A stretch of 64,000 nucleotides of DNA from Deltaproteobacteria bacterium (GTDB taxonomy: Bacteria > Desulfobacterota > Desulfobaccia > Desulfobaccales > 0-14-0-80-60-11). The stretch lies in contig JAKAKP010000090.1 of assembly GCA_021813445.1 (NCBI GenBank), positions 30,317 through 94,316 on the forward strand. The letters run 5' to 3'. Both the position numbers and the translations under genes were made by a program. Shown piece by piece: positions 33,832-42,896 of this stretch (position 1 is the first letter of the stretch; each line of letters opens with the position of its first letter). The notes beneath the pieces are model-generated. The model was not told where the DNA came from. It saw nothing but the letters and a program-made list of their open reading frames with translations, and ran no database searches.

Positions 33832-34693
33832 ATGAAACCGGCCCGGCCGCAGCGCTTCTTTTTGACCCTCATTTTGATCTTAGCCCTCTTGCCTGTTCCT
33901 CTGGCCCACGCGGCTTTCCCGGGACCTTATCCCCCCGACCCGCCGGCGGTGCCCACGCCCCCGCCGGACTCGAACTTCCACTATGTCAAGGTGGATGACG
34001 CCCGGGGCCAGTCCGGGGTGGCGGAGCAGATCGAGTTCGGCACCACCGGCAAGGACAAGATCATCGAATACGGCGGCCTGGACAGCATTACCCAGTACAT
34101 CGGCGGCGATGCAGGCAATGACTGGCTCCTCCAGGTGGGCGGGTCCCAGGCCAGCACCATGACCATCGACGGCGGCACCGGCAACGAGACCATCTACCAG
34201 TACGGCGGCCAGGGGAAGAGTACCATGTCTGTCTATGGCGGCGCGGGCAACGATACCACTATCCAGGTGGGCGGCCAGGGTGACAATGTCATAGATGCAG
34301 TTGGCGGTGAGAATAACGACTATAACGAGGTCTACGGCGGCGCCGGGAATAATACGATTACTGTCAATGACGGTTCCGGTGACGATGTCGTCAAGATCTA
34401 CGGCGGCCCCCGCCAGAATACCATTACCTATAGTTGTGGGCGAAGGCAACAACGTGGCCACCATCCTGGGCGGCCGGGGCGGGCCGAACACCCTGAACAT
34501 CACTGGGGGTACGCAGAACTTTACCGTCAAGGATTATCAGGGCAGCATCTTATGTAAGCAAGGCACCGGCGGCACCACCATCACCATAGCAAACATGAAA
34601 CGCGTTACGGTCTACGGTCCAAATAGCAAAGTCATCTGGCAATACTCCGGGGGCACGGTGAGCTCCTTTGTGACCTTGCTGCTTGGGGATTAA
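33832..34693 (+). pseudogene. secreted RTX-like repeat protein, frameshifted
   Basis: An ATG with AAGGAGG 7 bases upstream opens a protein with a signal peptide (residues 5-28, cleavage near AHAAFPG). It continues with calcium-binding RTX-type repeats such as GGDAGNDWL, GGTGNETIYQY, GGAGNDTTIQV and GGAGNNTITV. The frame breaks near 34431: the repeats continue in the next frame as VVGEGNNVATILGG and run to a stop at 34693. A single-base change would restore about 286 residues. It may be a true pseudogene, a phase-variable site or a sequence error. No type I secretion genes are nearby. Confidence 0.7.
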
Positions 34694-34989
34694 GGGCAGC
34701 GGTCTTTTCCCCCTCCCCCTTTGAGGGGGTAGGGCCGGGGTGGGGGTGGCGTCTTTTGTTTAATTACAGCCACTTAGCCAAAGTCGCCCCCCTCACCCTA
34801 ACCCTCTCCCCGGAGGGGAGAGAGAATAATATTAGAAGCCATTTGCAGCGGAGTGAAGAATCCAGGCCTCCCACCGCTAGATTCTTCGGTCGCTCCGCTC
34901 CCTCAGAATGACAAGTTGGCTCCCTCAGAATGACAGGTTGGAGGATTTTTGCCAAGGTCCCGCTTCTTGCATTCTCCCGGGAAAAATGC
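34694..34989. repeat. spacer with several dispersed repeats
   Basis: It contains a CCCTCACCCTAACCCTCTCC element (about 34785-34805) with an inverted partner near 34702-34750, and a double copy of the GAAGAATCT/TGTCATTCTGAG family (34879-34937). No coding frame is supported. Confidence 0.5.
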
Positions 34990-35160
34990 TTGACATAACC
35001 AGGTATTTATGAGAAATACTCAGGCGGAATTAGCATCCAGAGGGCGACGTCTGTCTGGGGAGATCGAGGAGTAACACGGCGGCATCCGTGAACCTATTTA
35101 TGTAAGACTGAAAACGGCATCTCGGAGAGTTACTGCTGACGCCCGAGGTGCCTTTTTATT
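34990..35160 (+). ncRNA. candidate structured leader or small RNA upstream of thrS
   Basis: A TTGACA box at 34990-34995 (with a poor -10 about 17-18 bases later) precedes about 140 bases with several hairpins, for example CACGG-CGGCAT-CCGTG. It ends in an intrinsic terminator at 35116-35160: GGCATCTCGG pairs with CCGAGGTGCC, followed by TTTTTATTTATT. thrS begins 127 bases later. This could be an attenuator of thrS or a free small RNA. I could not match it to a T-box (the GGTGGNACCGCG element is absent) or another riboswitch class. Confidence 0.45.
35116..35160 (+). terminator. intrinsic terminator upstream of thrS
   Basis: A 10-bp stem, GGCATCTCGG with CCGAGGTGCC (one G-T type pair), and a loop of 17 bases is followed by CCTTTTTATTTATT. 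It stands before, not after, a gene, which suggests conditional read-through into thrS. Confidence 0.7.
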
Positions 35161-35286
35161 TATTAGGAAGTTATTCCGGACCTGCGGTCCACTTAAATAA
35201 GGAAGAAAAATCGTAGGGGCGGGCGTCTCGCCCGCCCCGCTGATCCGCACAGGCTGGAAAGCCTGTGCTACCTATAAGGCAAGCGC

Positions 35287-37209
35287 ATGATCAAAATCCA
35301 ACTGGAGCAGGGACCGAGCCGGGAAGAGCCTGAGGGCGTGACCCCGGGTCAGGCCCTCAAGGACCTGGGAGTGGCCGCGGACCGGCAAGTGGTGGCCGCC
35401 AGCGTGGACGGGGAATTGCTGGACTTGACCCGTCCCCTGGAGCGGGACTGCACCCTGGCCCCGGTGCGGCTGGACTCCCCCCAGGGCCTGGAGATCATGC
35501 GCCACAGCGCCGCGCACGTCATGGCGGAGGCAGTGCGTTCGCTCTTTCCCGGGGTCAAGATCGCCATCGGCCCGGCCATTGAGGCGGGCTTCTATTACGA
35601 TTTTGACGTGCCGGAGCCGTTTACGCCGGAAGACCTGGCCCGCATTGAAAAGCGGATGGCCCAGATCGTCAAGCGGAACCTGCCTTTTGCGCGCCGGGAG
35701 GTCTCCCGGGACGAGGCGCTGCGCCTGTTTCAGGACCAGGGGGAAACCTACAAGGTGGAAATCCTGGAGGATATCCCCGCGGATCAGGCCCTCAGTCTCT
35801 ATCAGCAAGGGGATTTCGTGGACCTCTGCCGCGGGCCCCATGTGCCTTCCACCGGCTATATCAAGGCCTTCAAGCTGACGTCCATTTCCGGGGCCTATTG
35901 GCGGGGGGACGAGCACCGGCCCATGCTGCAGCGGCTCTACGGCACCGCGTTCGCCACCCCCGAGGAATTGCAGCGGCACCTGGAGCTGTTAGAGGAAGCC
36001 AAACGCCGGGACCACCGCCGCCTGGGGCGGGAATTGGGGCTCTTCCTCATCGAAGAGGAGGCCGGCCCCGGCATGGTGATCTACCTCCCCAAGGGTGCAT
36101 TGCTCCGCAGCCTCATCGAGGATTTCGAGCGCCGGGAACACCTGCGCCGGGGCTACCAGATCGTCATGGGCCCCCAGATGCTCAAGGCCGACCTGTGGAA
36201 ACGCTCGGGCCATTGGGACAACTACCGGGACAACATGTATTTCAGCCAGGTGGAAGAGACGCTCTACGGCATCAAGCCCATGAACTGCGTGGCCCACATG
36301 CTGATCTACAAATCCCGGGTGCGCTCTTACCGGGAACTGCCCCTGCGTTTCTTCGAACTGGGCACGGTCCTGCGCCATGAGCGCTCCGGCGTGCTCCACG
36401 GCCTGACCCGGGTGCGCCAGTTCACCCAGGATGACGCCCATATCATCTGCACGGAAGAGCAGGTGGAAAGCGAGATTACCGGGGTCCTGGATTTTGTCTT
36501 CGAAGTCATGGCCATCTTCGGCTTTGAATACGAAGTGGAGCTCTCTACCCGCCCGGAAAAGTCCATCGGCTCCGACGCGGAATGGGAATTAGCCACGAAT
36601 GCCTTGAAGGGGGCTTTAAAAACCCGGAGCCTGCCTTATCATATCTGTGAAGGGGAGGGGGCCTTCTATGGCCCCAAGATCGATATCAAGCTGAAAGACG
36701 CGTTGCAGCGCCGCTGGCAGTGCGCCACCATCCAGTGCGACTTTACCCTGCCGGAGCGCTTCGATCTCACCTATGTGGCCGCGGACGGGCAGCGCCACCG
36801 GCCGGTGATGCTGCACCGGGTGATCCTGGGGTCCCTGGAGCGCTTTATGGGCGTCCTGGTGGAGCACTACGCGGGCGCGTTCCCCGTGTGGCTGGCCCCG
36901 GTGCAGGTGGTCTTGCTGCCCATCACCGACCGGGTGCATGACTACGCCCAGGAAATATACGACCTGATGCGGGCCGCAGGTCTGCGGGTGGAGCTGGACA
37001 CCCGGCCGGAGACCCTGCGATATAAGATTAGAGAAGCACAGATGCAGAAAATCCCGTACATGGTGGTCATCGGGGACCGGGAGGCCGAAAGCCGGACTCT
37101 GTCGCCCCGGTTGCGGGACGGCACGGAGTGGAAAGATATGCCCTTAGAGACTTTTATTGAGTGGGTGCAGGAGGAAGGGCGCATTCCCACTCCTGCCAAA
37201 TCGAGATAA
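35287..37209 (+). CDS. thrS: threonyl-tRNA synthetase
   Basis: 640 residues, full length. The N-terminal TGS domain (1-65) and editing domain ([34 protein letters not shown]) precede the class II catalytic core with motif 1 near [17 protein letters not shown], motif 2 [34 protein letters not shown] and motif 3 [16 protein letters not shown]. The anticodon-binding domain ends the protein. It heads the thrS-infC-rpmI-rplT-pheS group. AAGG precedes the ATG. Confidence 0.97.
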   Translation: MIKIQLEQGPSREEPEGVTPGQALKDLGVAADRQVVAASVDGELLDLTRPLERDCTLAPVRLDSPQGLEIMRHSAAHVMAEAVRSLFPGVKIAIGPAIEAGFYYDFDVPEPFTPEDLARIEKRMAQIVKRNLPFARREVSRDEALRLFQDQGETYKVEILEDIPADQALSLYQQGDFVDLCRGPHVPSTGYIKAFKLTSISGAYWRGDEHRPMLQRLYGTAFATPEELQRHLELLEEAKRRDHRRLGRELGLFLIEEEAGPGMVIYLPKGALLRSLIEDFERREHLRRGYQIVMGPQMLKADLWKRSGHWDNYRDNMYFSQVEETLYGIKPMNCVAHMLIYKSRVRSYRELPLRFFELGTVLRHERSGVLHGLTRVRQFTQDDAHIICTEEQVESEITGVLDFVFEVMAIFGFEYEVELSTRPEKSIGSDAEWELATNALKGALKTRSLPYHICEGEGAFYGPKIDIKLKDALQRRWQCATIQCDFTLPERFDLTYVAADGQRHRPVMLHRVILGSLERFMGVLVEHYAGAFPVWLAPVQVVLLPITDRVHDYAQEIYDLMRAAGLRVELDTRPETLRYKIREAQMQKIPYMVVIGDREAESRTLSPRLRDGTEWKDMPLETFIEWVQEEGRIPTPAKSR

Positions 37210-37228
37210 ATTTCAGGAGGTGACGGCC

Positions 37229-37738
37229 ATCCAGAAGCAGCGCGTGAGGATCAACGAGCAGATCAAGGTTCCGGAGGTGCGTCTTATCGCCGCCGACGGG
37301 CAGCAGGTCGGGGTTATGCCCACCAGGGAGGCCCTGGCCCGGGCCGTGGAGGCCAACCTGGATCTGGTGGAAGTGGCTCCCCAGGCCACCCCCCCCGTCT
37401 GCCGCATCATGGATTATGGCAAGTATAAGTACCAGCAGAGCAAAAAACAGCAGGAAGCCAGGCGGCGGCAGACCACCATCCAGGTAAAAGAGATCAAGGT
37501 GCGGCCCAAGATCGAAGAACACGACATGGCCTTTAAGCTGCGCAACACCAGGCGCTTTTTGTCCGAAGGGGACAAGGTCAAGATCTCCGTGATCTTTAGG
37601 GGCCGGGAGATTGCCCATCCCGACCGGGGCTTCAAAATGTTAGCCCAGATGTCCGAGGCCCTGGCGGATATCGCGGTGGTGGAGCAGCACCCCAAACTGG
37701 AAGGCCGGAACCTGAGCATGATCGTCTCTCCCAAATAA
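37229..37738 (+). CDS. infC: translation initiation factor IF-3, ATC start
   Basis: 169 residues of mature IF-3: KQRVRINEQIKVPEVRLIAADG, the N-domain with LDLVEVAPQATPPVCRIMDYGKYKYQQ, linker, and C-domain VKEIKVRPKIEEHDMAFKLRNTRRFL. There is no ATG/GTG/TTG at the right place. A strong AGGAGG site (37215-37220) is 8 bases before ATC, so ATC is the probable start. Non-AUG starts of the AUU/AUC type are known for infC and let IF-3 repress its own translation. A longer frame with an ATG at 37157 would lie inside thrS and lacks a site. Confidence 0.92.
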   Translation: MQKQRVRINEQIKVPEVRLIAADGQQVGVMPTREALARAVEANLDLVEVAPQATPPVCRIMDYGKYKYQQSKKQQEARRRQTTIQVKEIKVRPKIEEHDMAFKLRNTRRFLSEGDKVKISVIFRGREIAHPDRGFKMLAQMSEALADIAVVEQHPKLEGRNLSMIVSPK

Positions 37739-37742
37739 AAGA

Positions 37743-37877
37743 TGGTTTATAGTTTTTAGTTTTTGGTTATATTTAATGGTTAAACCATCCCTGGTAATAT
37801 GGGGCCGGTTGCTTTCTGGAACAGGCCGATGCAGTTATATTTTTGCTAAAAACTAGAAACCAAAAACTAAAAACTGT
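37743..37877. repeat. inverted heptamer repeat between infC and rpmI
   Basis: Left arm AGTTTTT-AGTTTTT-GGTTAT units (37743-37770), right arm AAAAACT-AGAAACC-AAAAACT-AAAAACT (37844-37877), with about 73 bases between. A near-identical pair lies after fliJ at 60617-60756. It interrupts the normally compact infC-rpmI junction. Confidence 0.8.
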
Positions 37878-37899
37878 ATTTATAAGTGAGGGTTAAGTT

Positions 37900-38097
37900 A
37901 TGCCGAAAATGAAAACCCACCGGGGCGCGGCCAAGCGTTTTCACGCCACGGCCAGCGGCCGTCTGAAAAGGAAGAATCCTAACCAGCGCCACATCCTGAC
38001 CAGCAAGAACCGGAAGCGGAAACGCCACTTGCGGCTGCCGGATTATCTGGCTGCAGTCGATGAAAAGGCCATGAAACGCCTCTTACCTTACTGTTGA
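37900..38097 (+). CDS. rpmI: 50S ribosomal protein L35
   Basis: 65 residues, very basic: [20 protein letters not shown] and the central [15 protein letters not shown] are typical of bL35. GAGG lies upstream of the ATG. It follows infC after a repeat-filled 160-base gap and precedes rplT by 17 bases, the conserved order. Confidence 0.97.
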   Translation: MPKMKTHRGAAKRFHATASGRLKRKNPNQRHILTSKNRKRKRHLRLPDYLAAVDEKAMKRLLPYC

Positions 38098-38114
38098 GGA
38101 AATAGGAGCAACCC

Positions 38115-38468
38115 ATGTCACGTGTGAGAAAAAGTGTGGCCTCCCGGGCCCGCCGCAAAAAATTTCTGAAACTGGCCAGCGGTTACCGCAGCGGCCGCCG
38201 CCGCCTCTACCGCTCCGTCCGGGAAGGCGTGGAAAAGGCTTTAGCCTTTGCCTACCGGGACCGCAAGGTGCGGAAACGTGAGTTCCGGGCCTTATGGATC
38301 GTGCGCATCAACGCGGCCCTGCGTCCCCTGGGGATGTCCTACAGCAAGTTCATCGGCGGCCTGAAGAAGGCCCAGATCAACCTGGACCGCAAGGCCCTGG
38401 CGGATTTGGCCGTCTTCGACCCCGCAGGTTTTGCCCAGGTGGCGGAACTTTCCAAGCAGGCCATTTAG
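38115..38468 (+). CDS. rplT: 50S ribosomal protein L20
   Basis: 117 residues. [30 protein letters not shown] and [27 protein letters not shown] are the bL20 hallmarks. It binds 23S rRNA early in assembly and in some bacteria represses its own operon. AGGAG lies 7 bases before the ATG. The spacer after it holds a perfect 26-bp inverted repeat. Confidence 0.98.
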   Translation: MSRVRKSVASRARRKKFLKLASGYRSGRRRLYRSVREGVEKALAFAYRDRKVRKREFRALWIVRINAALRPLGMSYSKFIGGLKKAQINLDRKALADLAVFDPAGFAQVAELSKQAI

Positions 38469-38484
38469 CTGTCGGGATAGTCAT

Positions 38485-38545
38485 GTAGGGGCGAACCTTG
38501 TGTTCGCCCTGAAGCGTCCAGGGCGAACACAAGGTTCGCCCCTAC
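38485..38545. repeat. perfect 26-bp inverted repeat after rplT
   Basis: The left arm starts GTAGGGGCGAACCTTGTG (38485-38510), the right arm is its exact complement (38520-38545), with a 9-base spacer. It belongs to the family also seen at 22019-22072, 33552-33616, 25858-25882 (half) and, diverged, 61438-61464. In RNA it would form a very stable hairpin ending the rplT message. Confidence 0.85.
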
Positions 38546-38576
38546 GGAAAAAGCTGCAAGCTTCACAATTTCTTCT

Positions 38577-38601
38577 CGTTTCCAAGCTGTGCTTGGGAAC
38601 G
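38577..38601. repeat. GTTTCCAAGC/GCTTGGGAAC palindrome
   Basis: CGTTTCCAAGC-TGT-GCTTGGGAACG is an almost perfect hairpin. A related GGTTCCCA...TGGGAACC element lies at 26040-26064. It is another dispersed intergenic family. Confidence 0.6.
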
Positions 38602-38755
38602 CATTTTTTGCCCAAGCTGCGCTGGGGCTGCCGCTTAGGGAATAGCTGATGTCATTTCTAGGCAGAACACCGTTTGGCAAACCAGAAGATAAAAAGCCAT
38701 GATTAACAGGATGTTACAAGTAATATCTCATAAACCTTCTTAATAATTTTATTCA

Positions 38756-38787
38756 AGCTGACAGCTGAGCGCTGAAAGCTGAAAGCT
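38756..38787. repeat. heptamer array abutting pheS start
   Basis: AGCTGAC-AGCTGAG-CGCTGAA-AGCTGAA-AGCT are tandem 7-base units that end five bases before the pheS ATG. No complementary second arm is obvious here. The array occupies the place of the ribosome binding site. Confidence 0.7.
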
Positions 38788-38791
38788 CACC

Positions 38792-39802
38792 ATGGACCGA
38801 CAGATTCAGGAACTCCAGGAAGTTGGCCTGGGCGAAATCCAGGCGGCCGCGACGGTGGAAGCCTTGGAGGGCTTGCGGGTGAAGTACCTGGGCCGCAAGG
38901 GAGCTTTAACCCAAATCCTCCGCAGCCTGGGGCAACTGGCCCCGGAAGTGCGGCGGCGCCGGGGGCAGGAGGCCAATAGCGTCAAGCAGGTCCTGGAAGA
39001 AGCTCTGATTCAGGCTTTAGCCGCGCTCAAAGATGCGGCCCGCCGGGCCGCGGCCCCGGCCATTGACGTCACCCTGCCGGGCCGCCGCCAGCCCTGGGGG
39101 CGCCTGCACCCTCTCACCCAGATCAACCAGGAAGTCTGCGACATCTTTCTGCACCTGGGGTTTGAAACCGTGGAAGGCCCCGAGGTGGAGCTGGATTACT
39201 ATAATTTCGAGGCCCTGAATATCCCCCCGGACCATCCGGCCCGGGACATGCAGGACACTTTCTATTTCAACGAGAAAGTCCTGCTGCGCACCCACACTTC
39301 GCCCATGCAGATCCGCACCATGGAAAAGCGGCGGCCGCCGGTCCGGGTCATCGCGCCCGGGCGGGTCTACCGCCGGGATTCCGACCTGACCCACACCCCC
39401 ATGTTCCACCAGGTGGAAGGGCTGTTGGTGGATAAAGGCGTGACCTTTGCGGACCTCAAAGGGGTCCTCACCGCGTTCGTCCACGAGATGTTCGGTCCGG
39501 AAGTAGGCGTGCGCTTCCGCCCCAGCTATTTTCCCTTCACCGAACCCAGTGCGGAGGTGGACATCGAGTGCGTCATCTGCCGGGGCGAAGGCTGCCGGGT
39601 CTGCAAGACCACCGGCTGGCTGGAGGTGCTGGGCTCGGGCATGGTCCACCCCGCGGTCTTTGAAGCTGTGGGCTACAACCCGGAGGAATACACCGGTTTT
39701 GCCTTCGGCTTGGGCATCGAACGCATCGCCATGCTCAAATACGGTATCGACGATATCCGCCTCTTCTTCGAAAACGACCTGCGGTTCTTAAGACAATTCT
39801 GA
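38792..39802 (+). CDS. pheS: phenylalanyl-tRNA synthetase alpha subunit
   Basis: 336 residues, complete. The N-terminal coiled coil (1-90) is followed by the class II core: [27 protein letters not shown] (motif 1), [12 protein letters not shown] (motif 2) and [21 protein letters not shown] (motif 3). The alpha subunit carries the catalytic site but needs PheT to work. pheT, which usually follows within a few bases, is absent: the next gene is an autotransporter. No Shine-Dalgarno is visible; a heptamer array sits there. Confidence 0.96.
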   Translation: MDRQIQELQEVGLGEIQAAATVEALEGLRVKYLGRKGALTQILRSLGQLAPEVRRRRGQEANSVKQVLEEALIQALAALKDAARRAAAPAIDVTLPGRRQPWGRLHPLTQINQEVCDIFLHLGFETVEGPEVELDYYNFEALNIPPDHPARDMQDTFYFNEKVLLRTHTSPMQIRTMEKRRPPVRVIAPGRVYRRDSDLTHTPMFHQVEGLLVDKGVTFADLKGVLTAFVHEMFGPEVGVRFRPSYFPFTEPSAEVDIECVICRGEGCRVCKTTGWLEVLGSGMVHPAVFEAVGYNPEEYTGFAFGLGIERIAMLKYGIDDIRLFFENDLRFLRQF

Positions 39803-40073
39803 GAGTAGTTCCTCCTCGAAATTATATCCAAATCGTTGAGCATGTAAGGCGGGAAAGCGCGACGCCTCCCGTCTTAGTCAGCTATTCAATAGCTGCAGAC
39901 GGGATGCGCTTCACTTTTCAGCTATACGGCTACTTAGTATTACAACCGGATAATCTGCGATTTCTTTAACATTCCTTTGATAAAGGTCTCTAGGGAAAAG
40001 ATATATCCAGGAATTTCCTTATTGATTTCTGTAAAAAAACCTGGGAGGGTGAAGCTGATAATATCCCGATTCA
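39803..40073. other. spacer with complex palindrome after pheS
   Basis: CCCGTCT...AGACGGG encloses CAGCTAT-TCA-ATAGCTG at 39868-39903, flanked by a further AGCGC/GCGCT pair. No T-run follows. No gene is supported, and no remnant of pheT is recognisable. Confidence 0.5.
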
Positions 40074-42836
40074 ATGGGAAAAAGAGGAAAGGCTGGGAAG
40101 CAGATGGCAGGGGGCAGCATCTGGCGCGGGTTGATGGCAGCGGGTTGGACTTTGGCGGTCATCCTGGCCGCGGCTTCGTCCCAGGCTGCGGACCTCACGG
40201 TGGACGGCGGCGCTACCTATACGGTTGGCAGCAACATCACCTATGATTATGAAACTGTGGGGCGGAACTCCAACGGCATCATCAACCAGAATGATTTCAG
40301 TAACGCCGGCCGAATCCTATATCTGGGCTATAACTCCGGCAGCAGCGGTATCTATAACCTGAGCGGCGGCAACCTCTCTATGGCCGAAGGGGAGATAGTC
40401 GGCAACTTTGGGGCTGGTGTCTTCAACCAAAGCGGCGGCGCTAATGCCGCCGTCAGCCTCTACCTGGGTTTTGGAGCAGGGGGCAATGGCACCTTCAATC
40501 AGAGCGATGGCAGCACTACCTTAGCCGGCATCCTCCTCTTGGGCTTTTCCTCGGGCAGCGCCGGCGTTTATAACCTGAGTGGCGGCGCCCTCTCCGCCGG
40601 GTTTGAATATATCGGTTATAACGAAGTTGGCGTCTTCAATCAGACCGGCGGCACCAATACCGTTGATCGAAACCTTTATCTCGGCGGTTATGGAGCCAGC
40701 AATGGTACCTATAACCTGAGCAGCGGCAGCCTTTACACTATTAACCAACTGATAGGCTACTACGGCAATGGCATTCTAAATCAAGACGGCGGCAGCAATA
40801 CCGTAGTAAAGGGTTTCGGCAAGATCGGTTTGGTCTTGGGCTATTGGAACGGCAGCAACGGCATTTATAACCTCAATAATGGCAACCTCTCTGCGTGGTC
40901 CGAAACAGTTGGGCACTTTGGAGTCGGCATCTTCAATCAGACCAATGGCACGAACCAGGTGGCAGAGAGCCTGACGGTGGGGTTGGGCAATGGCCTGAGC
41001 GGCAGTGGGGCCTATAACCTGAGGGGGGGCACATTGGCTGCGGCCAGCGAATGTGTGGGCTACCAGGGAACCGGCGCCTTCAACCAAAGCGGCGGCAACA
41101 ATTCCGTGGCCCATGATCTGGTTCTGGGTTATCGTCTCACAGGCGTCGGCGTCTATACCTTGAGCGGCGGAGCCCTCTCAGTCCAGGACGAGTGGATCGG
41201 GTATTCCGGCAAGGGCTCATTCATCCAGACCGCCGGCGTCCACACCATTGCCGGGGATCTGACCCTGGCAGCCAATGCCGGGAGCCGGGGCAGTTTGTCT
41301 TTGTTGGGGGGCAGCCTCTCCGTGGGCGGCAATTACATCCAGAATGCCAATGGCAGCCTGGCGTTGGGGATTGCCTCCGCTTCGAACTACCAAAGGCTTA
41401 ACATTGGCGGCACTGCTTCCCTAAGCGGCACACTGAGTCCGGTGCTCCTGGGCGACCGCTCCCTGGGAGGCCGGGTCTTTAGCGTCCTCACGGCCGCGGG
41501 CGGCCTCACCGGGACCTTGACCCTGACTGACTCCTGGATCAGCCCCACGCTGTCCTGGCAGCAGCGCTATACCCCCAACAGCCTCGACCTGTTAGTTATC
41601 CGGGATTATCAGAACCCGGGGTTGGGCCTAAATTCCAGCCAGGCCGCGGTGGGCGCCATGCTCAACGGCCTGGCCGGGGTTACGTCCGGGGACCTGGGCG
41701 GGGTGTTGGATGCGGTGGACAAGCTGCCGAGCAACAGTGCAGTGCAGGACGCATACAAGCAGATCTCCCCGGAAAAGGCCGGAGCCCTGACCACCTTGGG
41801 CTTTGCCGGGGCCACTTTTCAGATGCGGAACCTCGCCTGCCGCACCACGAATTTGCGCTTCCGATCGGAGAAGTTCAACCGCAGCGGCGGCCTGAGCGGT
41901 CTTGATCTGAATTACTCGGGACAGCAGGGGGTGATGCTGGCCTATAACGGCGCCTTCGCCCCCGGCTTGATCAGCGCCAAAAATGAATTCAAAGCTCCGG
42001 AGAGCCGCTGGGGTCTCTTTGCAGACGGCGGCGCGGCCTTCGGCAGCCAGAAATCCACAGTGAACCAGACCGGCTACGACTTCACCCTGGGCGGCTTCTC
42101 CGCGGGAGGCGACTGCCGGGTGGCGGATAATCTGCTGTTGGGCCTGGCCACCGGCTACAGCCATACTGCCGCAGGCTTCCGTGACTCCGGGGGAAGCGTT
42201 AATGTCAATACTTGGCCTCTTGACGCCTACGCCGCCTATTTTGCCAACTCCTTATATGCTTACGGCTCCCTGGGCTACGCGCTCAATCTCTTTGACCTGG
42301 AGCGGGGGGTCAATTTCGGAGGTCTGTCCCGCACCGCGCAAAGCTCCACCACCGGCCACCAATTCAACGCGTACGGAGAAACTGGTTACGACATCCGGCT
42401 CTGGCGCTATATCCTCACCCCCGCGGCCACCCTGGCCTACTCCCATATCTGGGTGAATTCCTTCACGGAGACTGACGCCGGAGCCCTCAACCTGCAGGTG
42501 GCTTCCCAGACCGCGGATTCCCTGCAAACCGGGTTGGGCGGCCGACTGACCGTGCCCTTCCGGGCGGGGCAGGTCAAAGCAGCCCCCCAGGTTTACGCCT
42601 TTTATGAACACGAATTCGCGGATGGCAGCCGGGGCCTCAACGCCAGCCTCAGCCAGGGCGGCAGCACTTTCAATTTTCAAACTGGCGCAGCCAAGAGGAA
42701 TTTTGCGGTGGTGGGCGGCAGCCTGACCCTGGGACTGAAGAACAACCTGTGGGCCCAGGTCAACTACAACGCCGAAGTGGGCCGGGGCAGCTACACTGCG
42801 CACTTCATCAATGCCGGAGTGCGCTATGAATTTTGA
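40074..42836 (+). CDS. autotransporter with repeat passenger
   Basis: About 920 residues. A signal peptide lies in residues 11-38 (LMAAGWTLAVILAAASSQAADL); an alternative ATG at 40104 would shorten the basic N-region. The passenger (40-500) has roughly eight repeats of about 40 residues built on GIFNQTNGTN, LxLGxxxGxxGxYNLSGGxLS and ExIGYxGxG, forming a predicted beta-helix. After a linker (VGAMLNGLAG ... DAYKQISPEK) the last 280 residues are an autotransporter beta-barrel (WGLFADGGAAFGSQ) ending GVRYEF with a terminal Phe. The passenger probably stays at or leaves the outer surface. Ligand unknown. Confidence 0.9.
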   Translation: MGKRGKAGKQMAGGSIWRGLMAAGWTLAVILAAASSQAADLTVDGGATYTVGSNITYDYETVGRNSNGIINQNDFSNAGRILYLGYNSGSSGIYNLSGGNLSMAEGEIVGNFGAGVFNQSGGANAAVSLYLGFGAGGNGTFNQSDGSTTLAGILLLGFSSGSAGVYNLSGGALSAGFEYIGYNEVGVFNQTGGTNTVDRNLYLGGYGASNGTYNLSSGSLYTINQLIGYYGNGILNQDGGSNTVVKGFGKIGLVLGYWNGSNGIYNLNNGNLSAWSETVGHFGVGIFNQTNGTNQVAESLTVGLGNGLSGSGAYNLRGGTLAAASECVGYQGTGAFNQSGGNNSVAHDLVLGYRLTGVGVYTLSGGALSVQDEWIGYSGKGSFIQTAGVHTIAGDLTLAANAGSRGSLSLLGGSLSVGGNYIQNANGSLALGIASASNYQRLNIGGTASLSGTLSPVLLGDRSLGGRVFSVLTAAGGLTGTLTLTDSWISPTLSWQQRYTPNSLDLLVIRDYQNPGLGLNSSQAAVGAMLNGLAGVTSGDLGGVLDAVDKLPSNSAVQDAYKQISPEKAGALTTLGFAGATFQMRNLACRTTNLRFRSEKFNRSGGLSGLDLNYSGQQGVMLAYNGAFAPGLISAKNEFKAPESRWGLFADGGAAFGSQKSTVNQTGYDFTLGGFSAGGDCRVADNLLLGLATGYSHTAAGFRDSGGSVNVNTWPLDAYAAYFANSLYAYGSLGYALNLFDLERGVNFGGLSRTAQSSTTGHQFNAYGETGYDIRLWRYILTPAATLAYSHIWVNSFTETDAGALNLQVASQTADSLQTGLGGRLTVPFRAGQVKAAPQVYAFYEHEFADGSRGLNASLSQGGSTFNFQTGAAKRNFAVVGGSLTLGLKNNLWAQVNYNAEVGRGSYTAHFINAGVRYEF

Positions 42837-42866
42837 AAAAAAGGCCGGAAGCCCGGCTTCCGGCCT
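42835..42866 (-). terminator. terminator of minus-strand lipoprotein gene, shared with autotransporter
   Basis: AGGCCGGAAGC-CCG-GCTTCCGGCCT is a perfect 11-bp hairpin. On the minus strand it is followed by TTTTTTT, so it ends the gene at 42897-43313; on the plus strand it closes the autotransporter with a weaker tail. Confidence 0.8.
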
Positions 42867-42896
42867 AACTTTCCCATAGTTATGACTTCACTGGCC

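Noticed and set aside
34990..35286. T-box riboswitch upstream of thrS
   Set aside because: The conserved T-box sequence and specifier-loop layout are missing; kept only as an unassigned structured leader.
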